Shown piece after piece: positions 11,381 to 22,023 of a stretch of 64,000 bases of DNA. A model generated the notes under the pieces. It ran no database searches. It saw nothing but the letters and a program-made list of their open reading frames with translations, and was not told the origin of the DNA. Every line of letters starts with the position of its first letter. Position 1 is the first letter of the stretch. The DNA lies in contig JAJTTP010000009.1 in the NCBI GenBank assembly GCA_023313575.1, positions 1 to 64,000 of the forward strand. Reading direction: 5' to 3'. The translations under genes were made by a program, and so were the position numbers. The DNA is from Eutypella sp. D-1 (lineage: Eukaryota > Ascomycota > Sordariomycetes > Xylariales > Diatrypaceae).

Positions 11381-11385
11381 CATTC
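11381..11385. repeat. Right target-site duplication CATTC
   Basis: Exact copy of 5106-5110, immediately after the terminal CCAACA of the LTR. Confidence 0.93.
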
Positions 11386-11559
11386 ACCTCATTCAGCATC
11401 TCCATCATATATCGTCTGTTGTACTCCGACGTTATAGAGGTAGAGCACCAACATAAGACAGCTACGGAAACCTCGCGTTGCCTTCTGTGCCATCACTATT
11501 ACACTTTTTTCTTCACTCTATCCTAAGGAGATCCCGCTCAAGCCACGTTGACGGCAATT

Positions 11560-13174
11560 ATGGCTGTAAATGATGCTGTCGAAGCTTTGAAGAGAGCCTT
11601 TCCGACGGCACAGGTGGTACTTCCTGGTACTGATGCATTCAAAACTCACAATACATCATATCTTTCTAAGGCGCAGGCCGAGCTTCAGCCAAGAGCCATC
11701 TTCCTACCCAGAGATAAGGATGATGTTGTTAATTTTGTACGTGTCATCGGTCCCTATGCACTGCAGGGCGGCGTGAAGCTTGCTGTGCGAGGTGCCGGGC
11801 AGCAACCTGCGCTCAGATGCAACAACGTAGATGATGGCATCACTGTCGACTTGCGCAACTTGACCGGTATTCTTCTCAAAGATGATGATACAACTGTCTC
11901 AATTGGGGCGGGTGAGCGCTGGGGTGAGGTCTACTCTAAACTGCAGGAGAAGGGACTTGCTGTCACCGGTAGTCGATCTAGTATGAGTGGCATTGGCGGG
12001 CTTGTTCTCTCTGGTAAGGATTCACGATATGTCTTCTCTCCATTTTATCTCTTAATTCCCGTGCCAGGTGACTTACTTGAGCCTTATCAGGTGGTCTCTC
12101 ATTCTTCTCCACCCGAGAAGGGTTTATCACGGATAATGTAACGAATTTCGAAGTTGTACTAGCATCCGGAGACGTTATCAACGCTAATGCAAACGCGAAC
12201 ACGGATCTGTTCGTCTCTCTCCGCGGTGGTGGGAACAACTTCGGTATTGTGACCAAGTACGACATGCGAACTTTTAAGCAGGGCAAGTTCTGGGGCGATA
12301 CAGTCTTCTACTTTCCTAATAGTTTCCCAACCCAGGTGAAAGCCTACGTCAAGGAGCTCAAAGATCCGGAAGCGACCGACGAGACACACATCATGATTGG
12401 TGCCGGTTATAGTGCCGCCTTCGCCCAGATCAGCGACGTCATGTGTATGAACCAGGTGTATTATACCAGAGAAGTCGAAAACCCGGCAATCCTTGACCCT
12501 TACGTCAACATGCAGCCTCAGATCGACCAGATGAGATCAGTTCGCATGCTGGATCTTGTGGGTGCAGCAAAGGAACAAACAAGCCAGGGATCCTCGACCT
12601 CTAGGTGAGACAGCTGAGACGCTTCTGAACCCTGTATTCTTTCCTCGTTCGCTACTAAGCCTTTGGGGCTAACTTAGCAATTCCCCACAGAGTCTCTTAC
12701 ATGAACACCACCGTCAAGGCTGACGTCCCTACGTTGATGGCAGCATATGAAACTTATGTGAATGCACTCGGACCTCTTAAAGCTATCGAAGGCCTCACCA
12801 CATCGTTCACGCTCCAAGCCTATCCCAAGTCACTTCTAGACAAGACAGCGTCTGCAGGTGGAAACTCGTTGGGAATCGATCCTTCAGACGGACCACTCAT
12901 GTCGATTTTGATATTGTCCTTCTGGCAGAACAAAAAAGACGACGAGAAGATTCAATCGACATTCAAGCGCGTCATCGAAGCTGTTGATCAGGATGCAGCG
13001 ACGAGGGGGACAGAAGTCCCATACAAGTACATGAACTACGCAGCGCCTTTCCAAGATCCCATCAAGATGTATGGTAAGCAGAACAAGGCCAAGCTAGAGG
13101 CAACCAGTAAGAAGTATGATCCTAAGGGTCTGTTCCAGAAGGGTGTTGTAGGAGGCTGGAAATTATTCGAGTGA
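11560..13174 (+). CDS. FAD-linked oxidase (berberine-bridge/AA7-like)
   Basis: Three exons, 11560-12013, 12091-12604 and 12691-13174, join in phase to 483 residues, a normal length for the family. The frame is open upstream to a TTG, but the first ATG is at 11560. The FAD_binding_4 domain covers roughly residues 35-210, with VRGAGQQ, then SGGLSFFS across the first junction and LRGGGNNFGIVT. The berberine-bridge-like C-terminal helix ends at KYDPKGLFQ. Family members oxidise sugars, oligosaccharides or secondary metabolites with O2. The usual FAD-binding histidine of the GGGH motif is glutamine here (GAGQ), so histidyl attachment should be absent. No signal peptide is seen, which favours an intracellular biosynthetic enzyme over a secreted oligosaccharide oxidase. 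Confidence 0.88.
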
Positions 13175-13959
13175 AAGTGGATGTAGACACATTGGTCAGA
13201 GACGAGTTACATGATCTAGCGTACAATGACTGTCGTGCAGTTGTCCCGAATGGGTGTATCGGATATGACGAGCTATTGGATGAGTTCAAATAGGTCAAAT
13301 TCTTAACCATGAGTCGATCGCGAGTTTTAAGCAGACCATTTCGTCGCATAGAGTCTGTTAATTCTTGATCCCCAAACCTCCATGGCTGGACATCTTTGTG
13401 CCCTGGTGGTTACAGTTACACTTAGGCTATCATTAGCGTCGGGTTAGCTCTTGCGGAGCTTCGGGACATCTTCCCCCTGGGTTATGAATGAGTGCTGGCC
13501 TAGTTTGTATTATGATTTTCAAGAGTTGCAAAGACCCCTTTCTGAATGAAACGCTGAGGCAACCATAATCCTGGAAGCTGGCTGCCGGATAGCTTGACAA
13601 CACCAAGTGATTGACTTACAGCGGTTCAAACGGTTGCGACACTACCTCGTAAGCGTCTGACCTCGGATCGCGAAGCCTGCAAGCCCTTGAATCTAGGGCT
13701 CTTTCAAAACCTATGCGCGCTTGCATGTCGGGCCTGCCGCGCCTTTGCCATTCTATATCGTCCGAACATCAAATTTTCTACCTTCGGGAGACGCGGAACC
13801 GTGCGGGGGTGCTCGGGCGAATGAACCCTGTGGTGAAGTTATTGAGAACATTGCCCATCTATATAAACAATGTTTCGCGGCCACCGGGACATCCAACCTT
13901 CTTGATATGCACGGAATCAGCAGTGTGCAATTGACCGTTTCTAAGCAACGACCGCGAAG
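13175..13959. promoter_or_regulatory. Intergenic region with TATA box for the PL11 gene
   Basis: No coding sequence was recognised. TATATAAA at 13860-13867 is about 93 bp upstream of the rhamnogalacturonan lyase ATG and is a reasonable core promoter element. Confidence 0.5.
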
Positions 13960-15874
13960 ATGCTACTAGGTAAAGGTGTCACCGCGTGCGTCACAGCGTG
14001 GACGATCTTCGTGACTCCGGTGCACAGCGTGTCCCGGCCGCGGGCGGCGACCTCTAGACCAATGGAGAACCTCGGGCGCGGTGTCGTGGCTGTGCGCGCC
14101 AACGAGACTAATGTTCTAGTCGGCTGGCGGCTGCTGGGCTTAGATCCGGACGATATCGGCTTCAACATCTACCGAGTGACGGGCAGCGGCGAGGCTGAGC
14201 TCATCAACCCGGACGTCCTCACAGACGGCACCAACTTTGTTGACTCCGATGCCGACTTGACCAAATCCAATACCTACTCCGTGGCGCCGGTGGTAGACGG
14301 CAAGGAGCAGGAGGCCACTGGCAACTTCACACTTCCAGCCGACAACCCCGAGGAGCCTGTCGTACGTGTGTCCATTCGCTCCGGCGCTCAGATCAAGTTT
14401 GTCGGGGTCGGCGATCTAGACGGCGATGGAGAATACGACTTTGTCCTGGACCGCCATTCCACAACCCAGTCTATCGAGGCCTACCGCAGCGACGGCGCCT
14501 TCCTCTGGGAGGTCGACATGGGCGCCAACAGCAAGAACCAGGACAATATCAAGCCCGGATCGTCGGCCATCAACACTGGGCACTGGGACGGCGTTACTGT
14601 CTACGACCTCGACAGCGACGGCCGCGCCGAGGTGGCGGTGCGCATCGCCAACGGCGTCAAGTTGGGCGACGGAGAGACCTTTGAGGAAGGCGAGAGCGAC
14701 GACGAGCAATTCATCGCCATCATAGACGGCAGGACGGGGGCGCTGCGCGCAAGCCGCAAGCTGTCAACCGAGTACATCTCCGATGGCCCCTTGGGTGCCC
14801 GGCTGGGCGTAGGCTACCTTGACGGCGAGCTACCGCACCTGGTCGGCTTTATGAAAAACCGGCAGAGCAAGGGCGACTTCAACCTGATCGAGGCGGCCTG
14901 GACCTTTGACGGCAGCGACATTACCCTCGAGTGGGAGTGGAAGCGGGGCGACGAGGACGCCCCAGATGGCCACAACACCCGTATCATCGATGTTGACGGC
15001 GACGGCAGGGACGAAGTAGCCGAGATCGGGTTTCTGCTCAATGGCGACGGTACTCTGCGCTACTCCCTCGGCCCCGCCGGCGTCGTCCACGGCGACCGCT
15101 ACCACATCGCCAAGATGGACCCGTCTCGCGACGGACTCCAAGGCTACGGTATTCAGCAGGACAACCCAGACCTACTCTACGAGTACTATTACGACGCCAC
15201 TGACGGAAAGATCTTATGGGAGCATTTTGGAGAAGAGGTGGGGGATGTGGGGCGCGGCATGGCTGGTGACATTGATCCGCGCTATGACGGGTACGAGGTC
15301 TGGTCATTCGAGGGTATCTACAACGCGGCGACCGACAATCTGACCGGGGACAACGCGGACCTCGCGCCCTGGCCACAGCTTGGCCTCTGGTGGGACGGCG
15401 ACGAACTCATGGAGTTGTATAATGATGGCTGCATCGAGAAGTGGGACTCGGAGAACCCAACCCCCATCAGCGACTTGTCCCGCCTCGTCACCATCAGCGA
15501 CTTTGGCGCCGTCAACCCCAACAACCGGAACCCCGGCTTCATCGGCGACATTCTAGGTGACTGGCGCGAGGAGGTTATCGTCACTAGCAAGGACAACGAT
15601 GAGCTCATCATCTTCACTACCAATATCCCGTCTGACATTCGCCTCTACACGCTTCCTCAGTAAGTCGAAGAACATGAACACACCTTTGTCCCATTCCTAG
15701 CCATTTCTTTTCTCCGTCAATATGACAACCGATACTGATTAATGGTCTAGCAACCCGGCGTACCGCAATGCCATGACGCTCAAGGGGTACCCGCAGTCTC
15801 ACCACCTAGATTACTTCCTCGGCCACGGCATGGAGCAGCCGCCGAAGCCCAACATCCACTACGTCGGTACTTAG
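13960..15874 (+). CDS. Rhamnogalacturonan lyase, polysaccharide lyase family 11
   Basis: Two exons, 13960-15659 and 15751-15874, give 607 residues. An N-terminal hydrophobic stretch (CVTAWTIFV) suggests a secretion signal. An N-terminal fibronectin-like segment (residues about 25-135, MENLGRGVVAVR and VGWRLLG) precedes the eight-bladed propeller. The propeller carries repeated acidic calcium loops such as DLDGDGEYDF, DLDSDGRAEV and DVDGDGRDEV. The tail LYTLPHNPAYRNAMT is typical of PL11 and is created by the splice. PL11 enzymes cut the rhamnose-galacturonate backbone of rhamnogalacturonan I by beta-elimination outside the cell. The family is chiefly bacterial, so this gene could have been acquired. 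It opens a run of cell-wall enzyme genes. Confidence 0.92.
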
Positions 15875-16337
15875 TGGCGGGGAGTGTGGGGGGGCTCCGG
15901 GAGAAAGACTGCATCCATTTCGAGTGCACGGCTTTCCCACGTTTGCCGCGATCATAACAGCGTTGTACGGGTATAATCCTGTATATAGCAAACTCACTCA
16001 TTTATATCATCATTTACCAATTTCCTGTTCGTATGTCATATTCGCTTATGTCGATGGGTATAAGCATATACACCCCTTATCAGTTCTTTTAAGCCCCACT
16101 TATCACACCCCTTTTTATCTTTTTGTACCCCTTACGAGCTGCAACCTCCTAATCGGGTTATTATAAGTCTTGGCAGCGACCGCGTCTGACAAATCCAATT
16201 TCGACCTTAGAAGCTCCTCTCCCTAAGCAACCCCCGGTCTCTCTTTCACTGATATGCTTTTCAACCTTAACCTCTATACAAGACACTGCCCAGCGGAAAG
16301 GAATTCATAGCAAGGCTTTGTAAGTCAAGCTTCGAAC
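15875..16337. other. Intergenic, nothing recognised
   Basis: This AT-moderate stretch lies between the lyase and the small regulator-like gene. I see no repeat or coding signal. It probably carries the 3' UTR of the first and the promoter of the second. Confidence 0.4.
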
Positions 16338-17328
16338 ATGGCCAGCCAATTTCAATTCGTCACCGTGTCGAATCCAATGAAATCGGGTTCCTCCGAGTCT
16401 CGCAAATTGACCCATTCACATATTATGCGTCAAGTTCATGCCAAGAAAAGGCGTTCGCAGACGCAGAGATTTCAAAATGAATCGATCAATTGTGGAACGA
16501 AGCAGAACCTAAAGATCTTTGAGCCGTTTCTGTCAAGCCCCCTACGCCAGGTACTCACCAATAACAGGGATCCATTCTCGTCCCTGGCAAGGCCGCTATC
16601 ATCTGAGGAATACTTTCTACTCGATCACTGTATGTTTATGAATGCCACACCTGACTGAGTACCTATCCGGGCTTGACGTTTAAATCTCATGTTAGGGCAC
16701 GTTGCTCACCAACCGTACGCTTAATTCCTTCAATTCTGTTGGTTCTAATTCGATCTCAGATATCCAGGTCGTTGTGCCGTTTTCTGTTGGCCACTGCGGT
16801 CTGTTTGACTACCCAGGAGACCATCAGGGACAGATGCTTCGAGAATGGGTCGGCCTCGCAATCACCGACGATGCCCTTATGGCCGCTGGTGTTCTGCTCA
16901 GCACATGTCGCTTCATCCTGCTCGACCGACCGGACCACCCAATATTCACGCGCATGGTCTTAGAGTATAAGTGGACGTGCCTCCGTACACTACGCGAGGA
17001 GATTAGCAGCAAATCAAATCCAATAAAAACCACGACTGTTGCTAAGGCGCTAGCCCTTGCGATAGATGAGGTGAGACTGCTCTAAGCACGGCGCGTATAA
17101 GCTGCTTAATCTCTAGAGACAAGCAACTGATAAGATATGTTTCAGGTAAATTCTGGTGAATACGGTATAGCCCGGGAGCATCTCCAAGGTGTGCTTGCTA
17201 TGATCCAGTTTAGCGGTGGCCTCAAATCTCTTGGTATCACGGGATTACTACAGCGGATGTACGATAGGTTTATAATGTCATTGAAGCTTACGGATACAGG
17301 GATAAACGCATTGTGTAGCAAGGATTAA
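16338..17328 (+). CDS. Short fungal-specific transcription-factor-like protein
   Basis: Three exons, 16338-16629, 16760-17070 and 17146-17328, join in phase to 261 residues. The N-terminus FQFVTVSNP and the basic box SHIMRQVHAKKRR match a group of zinc-cluster-less fungal regulators. Next come EEYFLLDHYIQVVVPFSVGHCGLFD (interrupted by intron 1) and the helical stretch AREHLQGVLAMIQFSGGLKSLGITGLLQRMY. Known relatives are usually nearly twice as long, so this copy either ends early at TAA 17326-17328 or is truncated. Its place between the PL11 lyase and the reductase makes it a candidate local regulator. DNA binding is not shown by the sequence. Confidence 0.65.
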
Positions 17329-17610
17329 GCAACTAGACGCCACCTAGTAGCCGGTGTGGGAGACTTCCAACTTTCCAGTAATCGGCCTGTCAGTCATAAA
17401 AGCTTATTGAGAACTTCCACGCCAAGCAATAGTACTTCCCTATCGGGCCATAGGCTTGGATACCAGGAGATCTTCCCAATGATGGATTTGTCAGGAGCGT
17501 CTTGTTGATTGTCTTTGTCATAACCAATTATGGATCAGGTTCCGATCAGACCGCTTTAAGCAAGATATGTAACCCTTGGATCGTGTAGACCTACAAAAGA
17601 ATCAGATGTC

Positions 17611-17618
17611 TATATAAG
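17611..17618 (+). promoter_or_regulatory. TATA box of the extended SDR reductase
   Basis: TATATAAG stands 113 bp upstream of the ATG at 17731, within an otherwise non-coding 400-bp gap (17329-17730) in which nothing else was recognised. Confidence 0.5.
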
Positions 17619-17730
17619 GCCTTGATCTTACCGTCGTTCGTTGAAACTAACATGCATTATCCTTTGACTTTATCCTATCTATACATTACATCCATATCAG
17701 GACCAGGTGAATATATTCCCTTGCAACATC

Positions 17731-18839
17731 ATGTCTTCCTTGGCTACAACTATTCCTCCTGGCTCCTGGGTTCTTGTAACAGGTGCCAATGGCTTCCTCG
17801 CTTCCCACACCATCAGTCAGTTTCTAAATCGTGGCTTCCGAGTTCGAGGCACTGTTCGAGACGTTGAACAGTCTGCATGGCTTCTTGAAGGTCGTTTCAA
17901 GACTTACGCAGAAAACGGCTGCCTTGAGCTTGTGTCTGTACCCAACCTCGGCGTGGAAGGCGCCTATGATGCAGCCGTGAAGGGGGTTGCGGCTATCTTG
18001 CACATCGCCTACGTTACCAGAATCGTACCAGACCCGAACGAGGTGATCACCCCGACAGTGGCTGGCGTCCGGTCTATCATGGAGTCTGCAATTCGAGAGC
18101 CCTCAGTCAAAGAAGTCGTGTTTACTAGCAGCGCCTTGGCTGCCTCCTCGCTCACCCAGGGAATCGACAATGGCACTGTAACGCAGGATTCCTGGAACGA
18201 TGCCGTTCTCGAGTCCGCCTGGGCCCCACCACCTTATGATCTGTCGCATGCCATGGCCAACTATCCTGCCAGCAAGGTCGCTGCCGAGAAAGAAGTCTGG
18301 AGGCTAGTTGAGGAGAACGAGCTACATTTCACGGTTAATGTCGTATCACCGGCTGGAATGATCGGGGAACCACTTAACAGGAAACACATTGAGGGACAAG
18401 CCAACTGGGTGGTCCACGCTTTCAAGGGTAATAAGGCGGTCATGGACTCTATGCCAGCCTGTGAGAACCTACCCCTGATCTTATCTAACTTGAGACTTAT
18501 TCAAGCGGTTGACTAATTCGATTCTATATAGCATTCTACGCGGATGTGAAAGATGTGGCGTTGATACACGTCGCGGCCATTCTGGACCCTGAGGTGAAGA
18601 ATGCACGTCTGCAGAGCTGGGGCCACAGCGCTCACTGGAACGATATCCTGACTATTCTGCGCGAACTTCGTCCGCAGAAAAGGTTCATAGATGACTATCC
18701 TAACCCATATCATCTCAAAGTGTCCGTCGATCAAACGGACTCTATCGCACTTCTAAAGAAATGGTCCGGCAGGGATGGATGGACGTCTTTAAAGGACAGC
18801 ATCTTCGAAAACATTACCAATCCATACTTGGTCGATTAA
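17731..18839 (+). CDS. Extended SDR, dihydroflavonol-reductase-like ketoreductase
   Basis: Two exons, 17731-18460 and 18532-18839, give 345 residues. The frame is open upstream to a GTG, but ATG 17731 starts MSSLATTIPPGSWVLVTGANG, as expected. The NAD(P)-binding motif TGANGFLASH lies at residues 17-26, the catalytic YPASK at about 179-183, and the C-terminal WGHSAHWNDIL region follows the splice. The family reduces aldehydes or ketones with NADPH (dihydroflavonol reductases, methylglyoxal reductases and secondary-metabolite ketoreductases). The substrate cannot be deduced. It follows the small regulator on the same strand and faces the feruloyl esterase convergently, with only 270 bp between stop codons. 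Confidence 0.87.
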
Positions 18840-19109
18840 GATGATCAATAGCGACTTTCACGAGGTACCGGTTCAGGGTTGTCCTCATTATTTTCTTCTC
18901 TGTACCAAAGACGGACTGGCAGCGTTGCTCGTCAATTTAGTATAGGTGGTAGCAGTTATAAGACTACGCATGGTATGCTTTGACCTTATTGAATAAATGT
19001 GGTCTCACGGCATTGAAAGGCTACGAAAATAGGCAATCCACTAGAAGTAATTAAGTGCTATCCTGTGAAGCCTGGAGTATCGTGGTCTAGTGATACCTAA
19101 GACGTGCTA

Positions 19110-20322
19110 TTATTTACAGATATTTGTGTGCTGATCGAAGAACTTCATGATGAGACTGCTAGCCTGGATGTGCGTAGGTCCCTCTCCCGCCGCAAGTTGC
19201 GAGAAGTTGATCTCAGTATCAGCCCAGCAATGACCTGCCTCATATCAGTGTTTGACTCGCTCGTTGGCACTATCATGGCACTTATTAGAATAGGTGACTT
19301 ACCCATGCTGTCAATCTTCCAATGCTGCTGCACGCCTTCGCCAGTATCGCCACAGGTCCAGCTGAAATGATGTACATCTCCCTCAAAGCTATCCTCGACT
19401 TTCTTGTCCACACATTGATTTCGCGTAGCCCACTCCTCGAGCCAGTCAGAGATGGCGGGAAGCTGGCCACCTGATCCCTCCCCGCCATCATAGTACACGC
19501 TCTTGTCGTTTCCGCCATGTATGGAGAATATCGGCAGGGGAGTACGCGCTGGGGAGCAAGCATCGCCCCAGCCTGTCTCGACGTAGTAAGCCCCAGAGCC
19601 TGAAGCAAGCGCCGCGAACTCGCCCCCTACCGCATTGCAGGCTATAGCGTTGACAAAACCCCCGCCGTTGGACATGCTTCGCGAACCCAATCAGCTTTGG
19701 AGAAATAAAGACCACGCAGGATTCGGAAGTGTGGGGGAAACTCCTACCCAGCTGCGTAGATGCGGCTATTATCGATGCAATAGTTGGCTCGGAGTTCGTT
19801 TAGGAGGTCAGACACGAACTGCAGGTCCTCCTGTACTGATACCTCGGAGTAGTTTGCTCCAGCCCAGGAACCCTAAATCACCATCTTCAGTTGGTGAGAT
19901 ACTACCATGTTGTGGACAACCTACCCCGACACCGTTCGGATAAACCATGATCTTCTAGAACCGCCATCGTATTAGCAAGCCTGGTGCTTTAATTACGTGC
20001 CAAAACCTACGTTACCACTGAATCGACTCTCGCTCATTTTCGTGTCAACCTCGAAGAAGAATCCGACACTGTCCGAGCCGTGAAATCCTAGGACAAGGGG
20101 ATAGGCGTTGTCCTCGTCATAATCACTAGGGATGTGGACCGAGTATTCCCTTTGCCTTCCACTGCTTCGCATGTTGTGGTAATGCGTGATTCCGGGCGCG
20201 AAGTGGGTCTTTCCGCATCCTCCACACTGCCGTGGCGACATCACCGGGGCTTTACCCAGCCCGACTGCTGCCGAAACGGACAGAACCCCGAAGGCGCTTG
20301 CGGCGAGACTAGTGATCCTCAT
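19110..20322 (-). CDS. Feruloyl esterase (CE1-like, PHB-depolymerase fold)
   Basis: Five exons on the minus strand: 20322-20011, 19954-19925, 19872-19748, 19676-19303 and 19234-19110. All join in phase to 321 residues; exon 2 is a 30-bp microexon encoding KIMVYPNGVG. The ATG at 20322 begins a signal peptide (MRITSLAASAFGVLSVSAA). The serine nucleophile lies in GMSNGGGF, created at the third junction. IFSIHGGNDKSVYYDGG supplies the aspartate region, and GHCWADTE after the last intron the histidine. Such enzymes hydrolyse ferulate esters on arabinose side chains of pectin or xylan outside the cell. This fits the neighbouring lyase and arabinofuranosidases. The acceptor before exon 4 is AAG, slightly weak. 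Confidence 0.85.
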
Positions 20323-20900
20323 GGCTGGCAGATTAAGTTCACAGACGAAGAGGTAGAAGCATTGAAAATACATGTAGTAATGATATTTATTCAGGGGCAC
20401 CGGTTTCGTTTAAAAAATGGGTTTGGGGGGGTGCTCAACCCGCTGATCGTTTCCAAAACGAGCATGTCATAAGGCACATATCTGCCAAATGTGGCAATTG
20501 GATGTCATGTCTTTATCAGTTGGTCTCCTCGGCTGGACCTCATCATCTGTCTCAATCACCTTCAGCACTTAGAGCTCTAGAGTAGGGTGTTTAGTTCAGA
20601 GCTAGGATCACAATGCTATTAAGTGTCCAGCGACAAGTCGGCACGGCCGGAGGATCGATTGCCGCTAATCACTGTCGGACCCGCCGGCTTATGTACAGTG
20701 GGTGGGTTACGTAATCGTCGTTATTTCAGGTCGTCGACGGTAGAGGCCGACACAGTGGAACCTAGCCAATATATCTTCTGTTCCTATAGTTATCTCTATG
20801 TCATCAGTATTTTGTTAGGGCTTTCGCATTCTTATCCCGCCCTAGCAAGGTACTTTTCGACAAGTTTCCCTTGTATCTTCTCACCCGGATGCCTCGTCTT
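20323..20900. other. Intergenic, nothing clear
   Basis: Holds the promoter of the feruloyl esterase on its left side and presumably decayed sequence downstream of the polyketide synthase relic on its right. No open frame resembling protein was recognised. Confidence 0.4.
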
Positions 20901-21472
20901 GTCAGCCCTTATAATCTTCATCACCGTAATCTCAGCACCAAGCCTTCTCCAGGTCCAATTGCGCAGCTCTATACGGACGATAGCGGGGTCTAGATATCCA
21001 GCTCATCATCAGACCACATTAGATAGCCACCCAGCGTCTTTCCAACCTCTTGTGCGATGAGCGCTGCTGCGGCGGATTTCAGCATCGTCGTATTTGATGC
21101 GATGTCGCATGGGAACTGGGTGAGCTCCTCGTCTGACGACGTTGATAAGCCGGCTGTGGCAGCGCTCGCGGCCTCGTGATTGCGATACACGAGCATGCGC
21201 GGAACTTTGCGCCAGTTGGTCCCGTTGGCGGGGCTATTGATTCGCAGCAGGGAGCGTTGTACGTAGCTGAAAAGGGAAGATCCCTGCCATAAATCTTCGG
21301 TTCCAGCCGACTTCTTCAGCATGAGCTCGATCGAGTCTAGTGGGGCGGATTCTCCCATGATATACCGCGTGGCTCTGAGGGTGTCGAGGACTTCACTCAC
21401 GTAGACCACGTCACCGGTAACGCTGATGTTGACAACACTAGCCGGAAGGTCAAGAGGGTGACGGCATGGCAC
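20901..21472 (-). pseudogene. Relic of a highly reducing polyketide synthase (KR end, linker, ACP)
   Basis: The minus strand reads LPASVVNISVTGDVVYVSE and SLFSYVQRSLLRINSPANG. It continues with SDEELTQF, then AQEVGKTLGGYLMWSDDELDI, the run typical of the end of a ketoreductase domain and the linker before the acyl carrier protein. A TAG follows immediately (20990-20992). In the next frame the sequence continues IVRIELRNWTWRRLGAEITV, the second half of an ACP. The stop plus the frame shift, and the lack of any upstream KS, AT or DH sequence, show a dead fragment. The upstream stretch 21473-22023 has no recognisable domain. The linker differs from that of the relic at 27.8-29.7 kb, so the two came from different synthases. 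Confidence 0.72.
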
Positions 21473-22023
21473 AGAGAAACTACTCGCGCCCGCTACTTAA
21501 CTCTCAGTCTTGGCTGTACGCACCACAACTCCGTAGGAGCTACCTAACGTCGTCCGGCGTTCTTGTTCTAAGACAAGACACTGTGTCGCCGAAAATAATG
21601 AATATCGGTACTGTAGGAAGTAGACGGAGAAAGCGCAGGCGTGCGGGCGACCATCAATATACGAATGGAGCCAGAAGCATAGCCATGAGACGGGAGAGAA
21701 TGTTCTACCTAGCTCAGCAAACCCAGTAGGGGTGGAGGAAGACGTCATCAACCTGCGCACTAGAATGGAGGGCTGCAAACGTCCGCTGTTTAATATTTTA
21801 AATATCAAGCTCTTTATTCCACACGCCCGACACACCCGGGCATCATGCCCAGGACGTGACACCGACTCCGATCAGACAGCCTACACCAGTTCGGAAAGCC
21901 GAACGCCGAATAGCTCCGCACCTGCTACCAAAGTATGGACAATTTGCCGCGTTCAAGCTTCGGACTACGTGGGAGCTCGGATTTCTCACCGCGTTTATCA
22001 AAGAAGTTCACCAGAGGCAGTTA
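21473..22023. other. Gap between PKS relic and GH43 gene
   Basis: Presumed decayed polyketide synthase or intergenic DNA. Frames of about 100-160 codons here on either strand show no family resemblance and overlap each other, so none is called. Confidence 0.4.
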
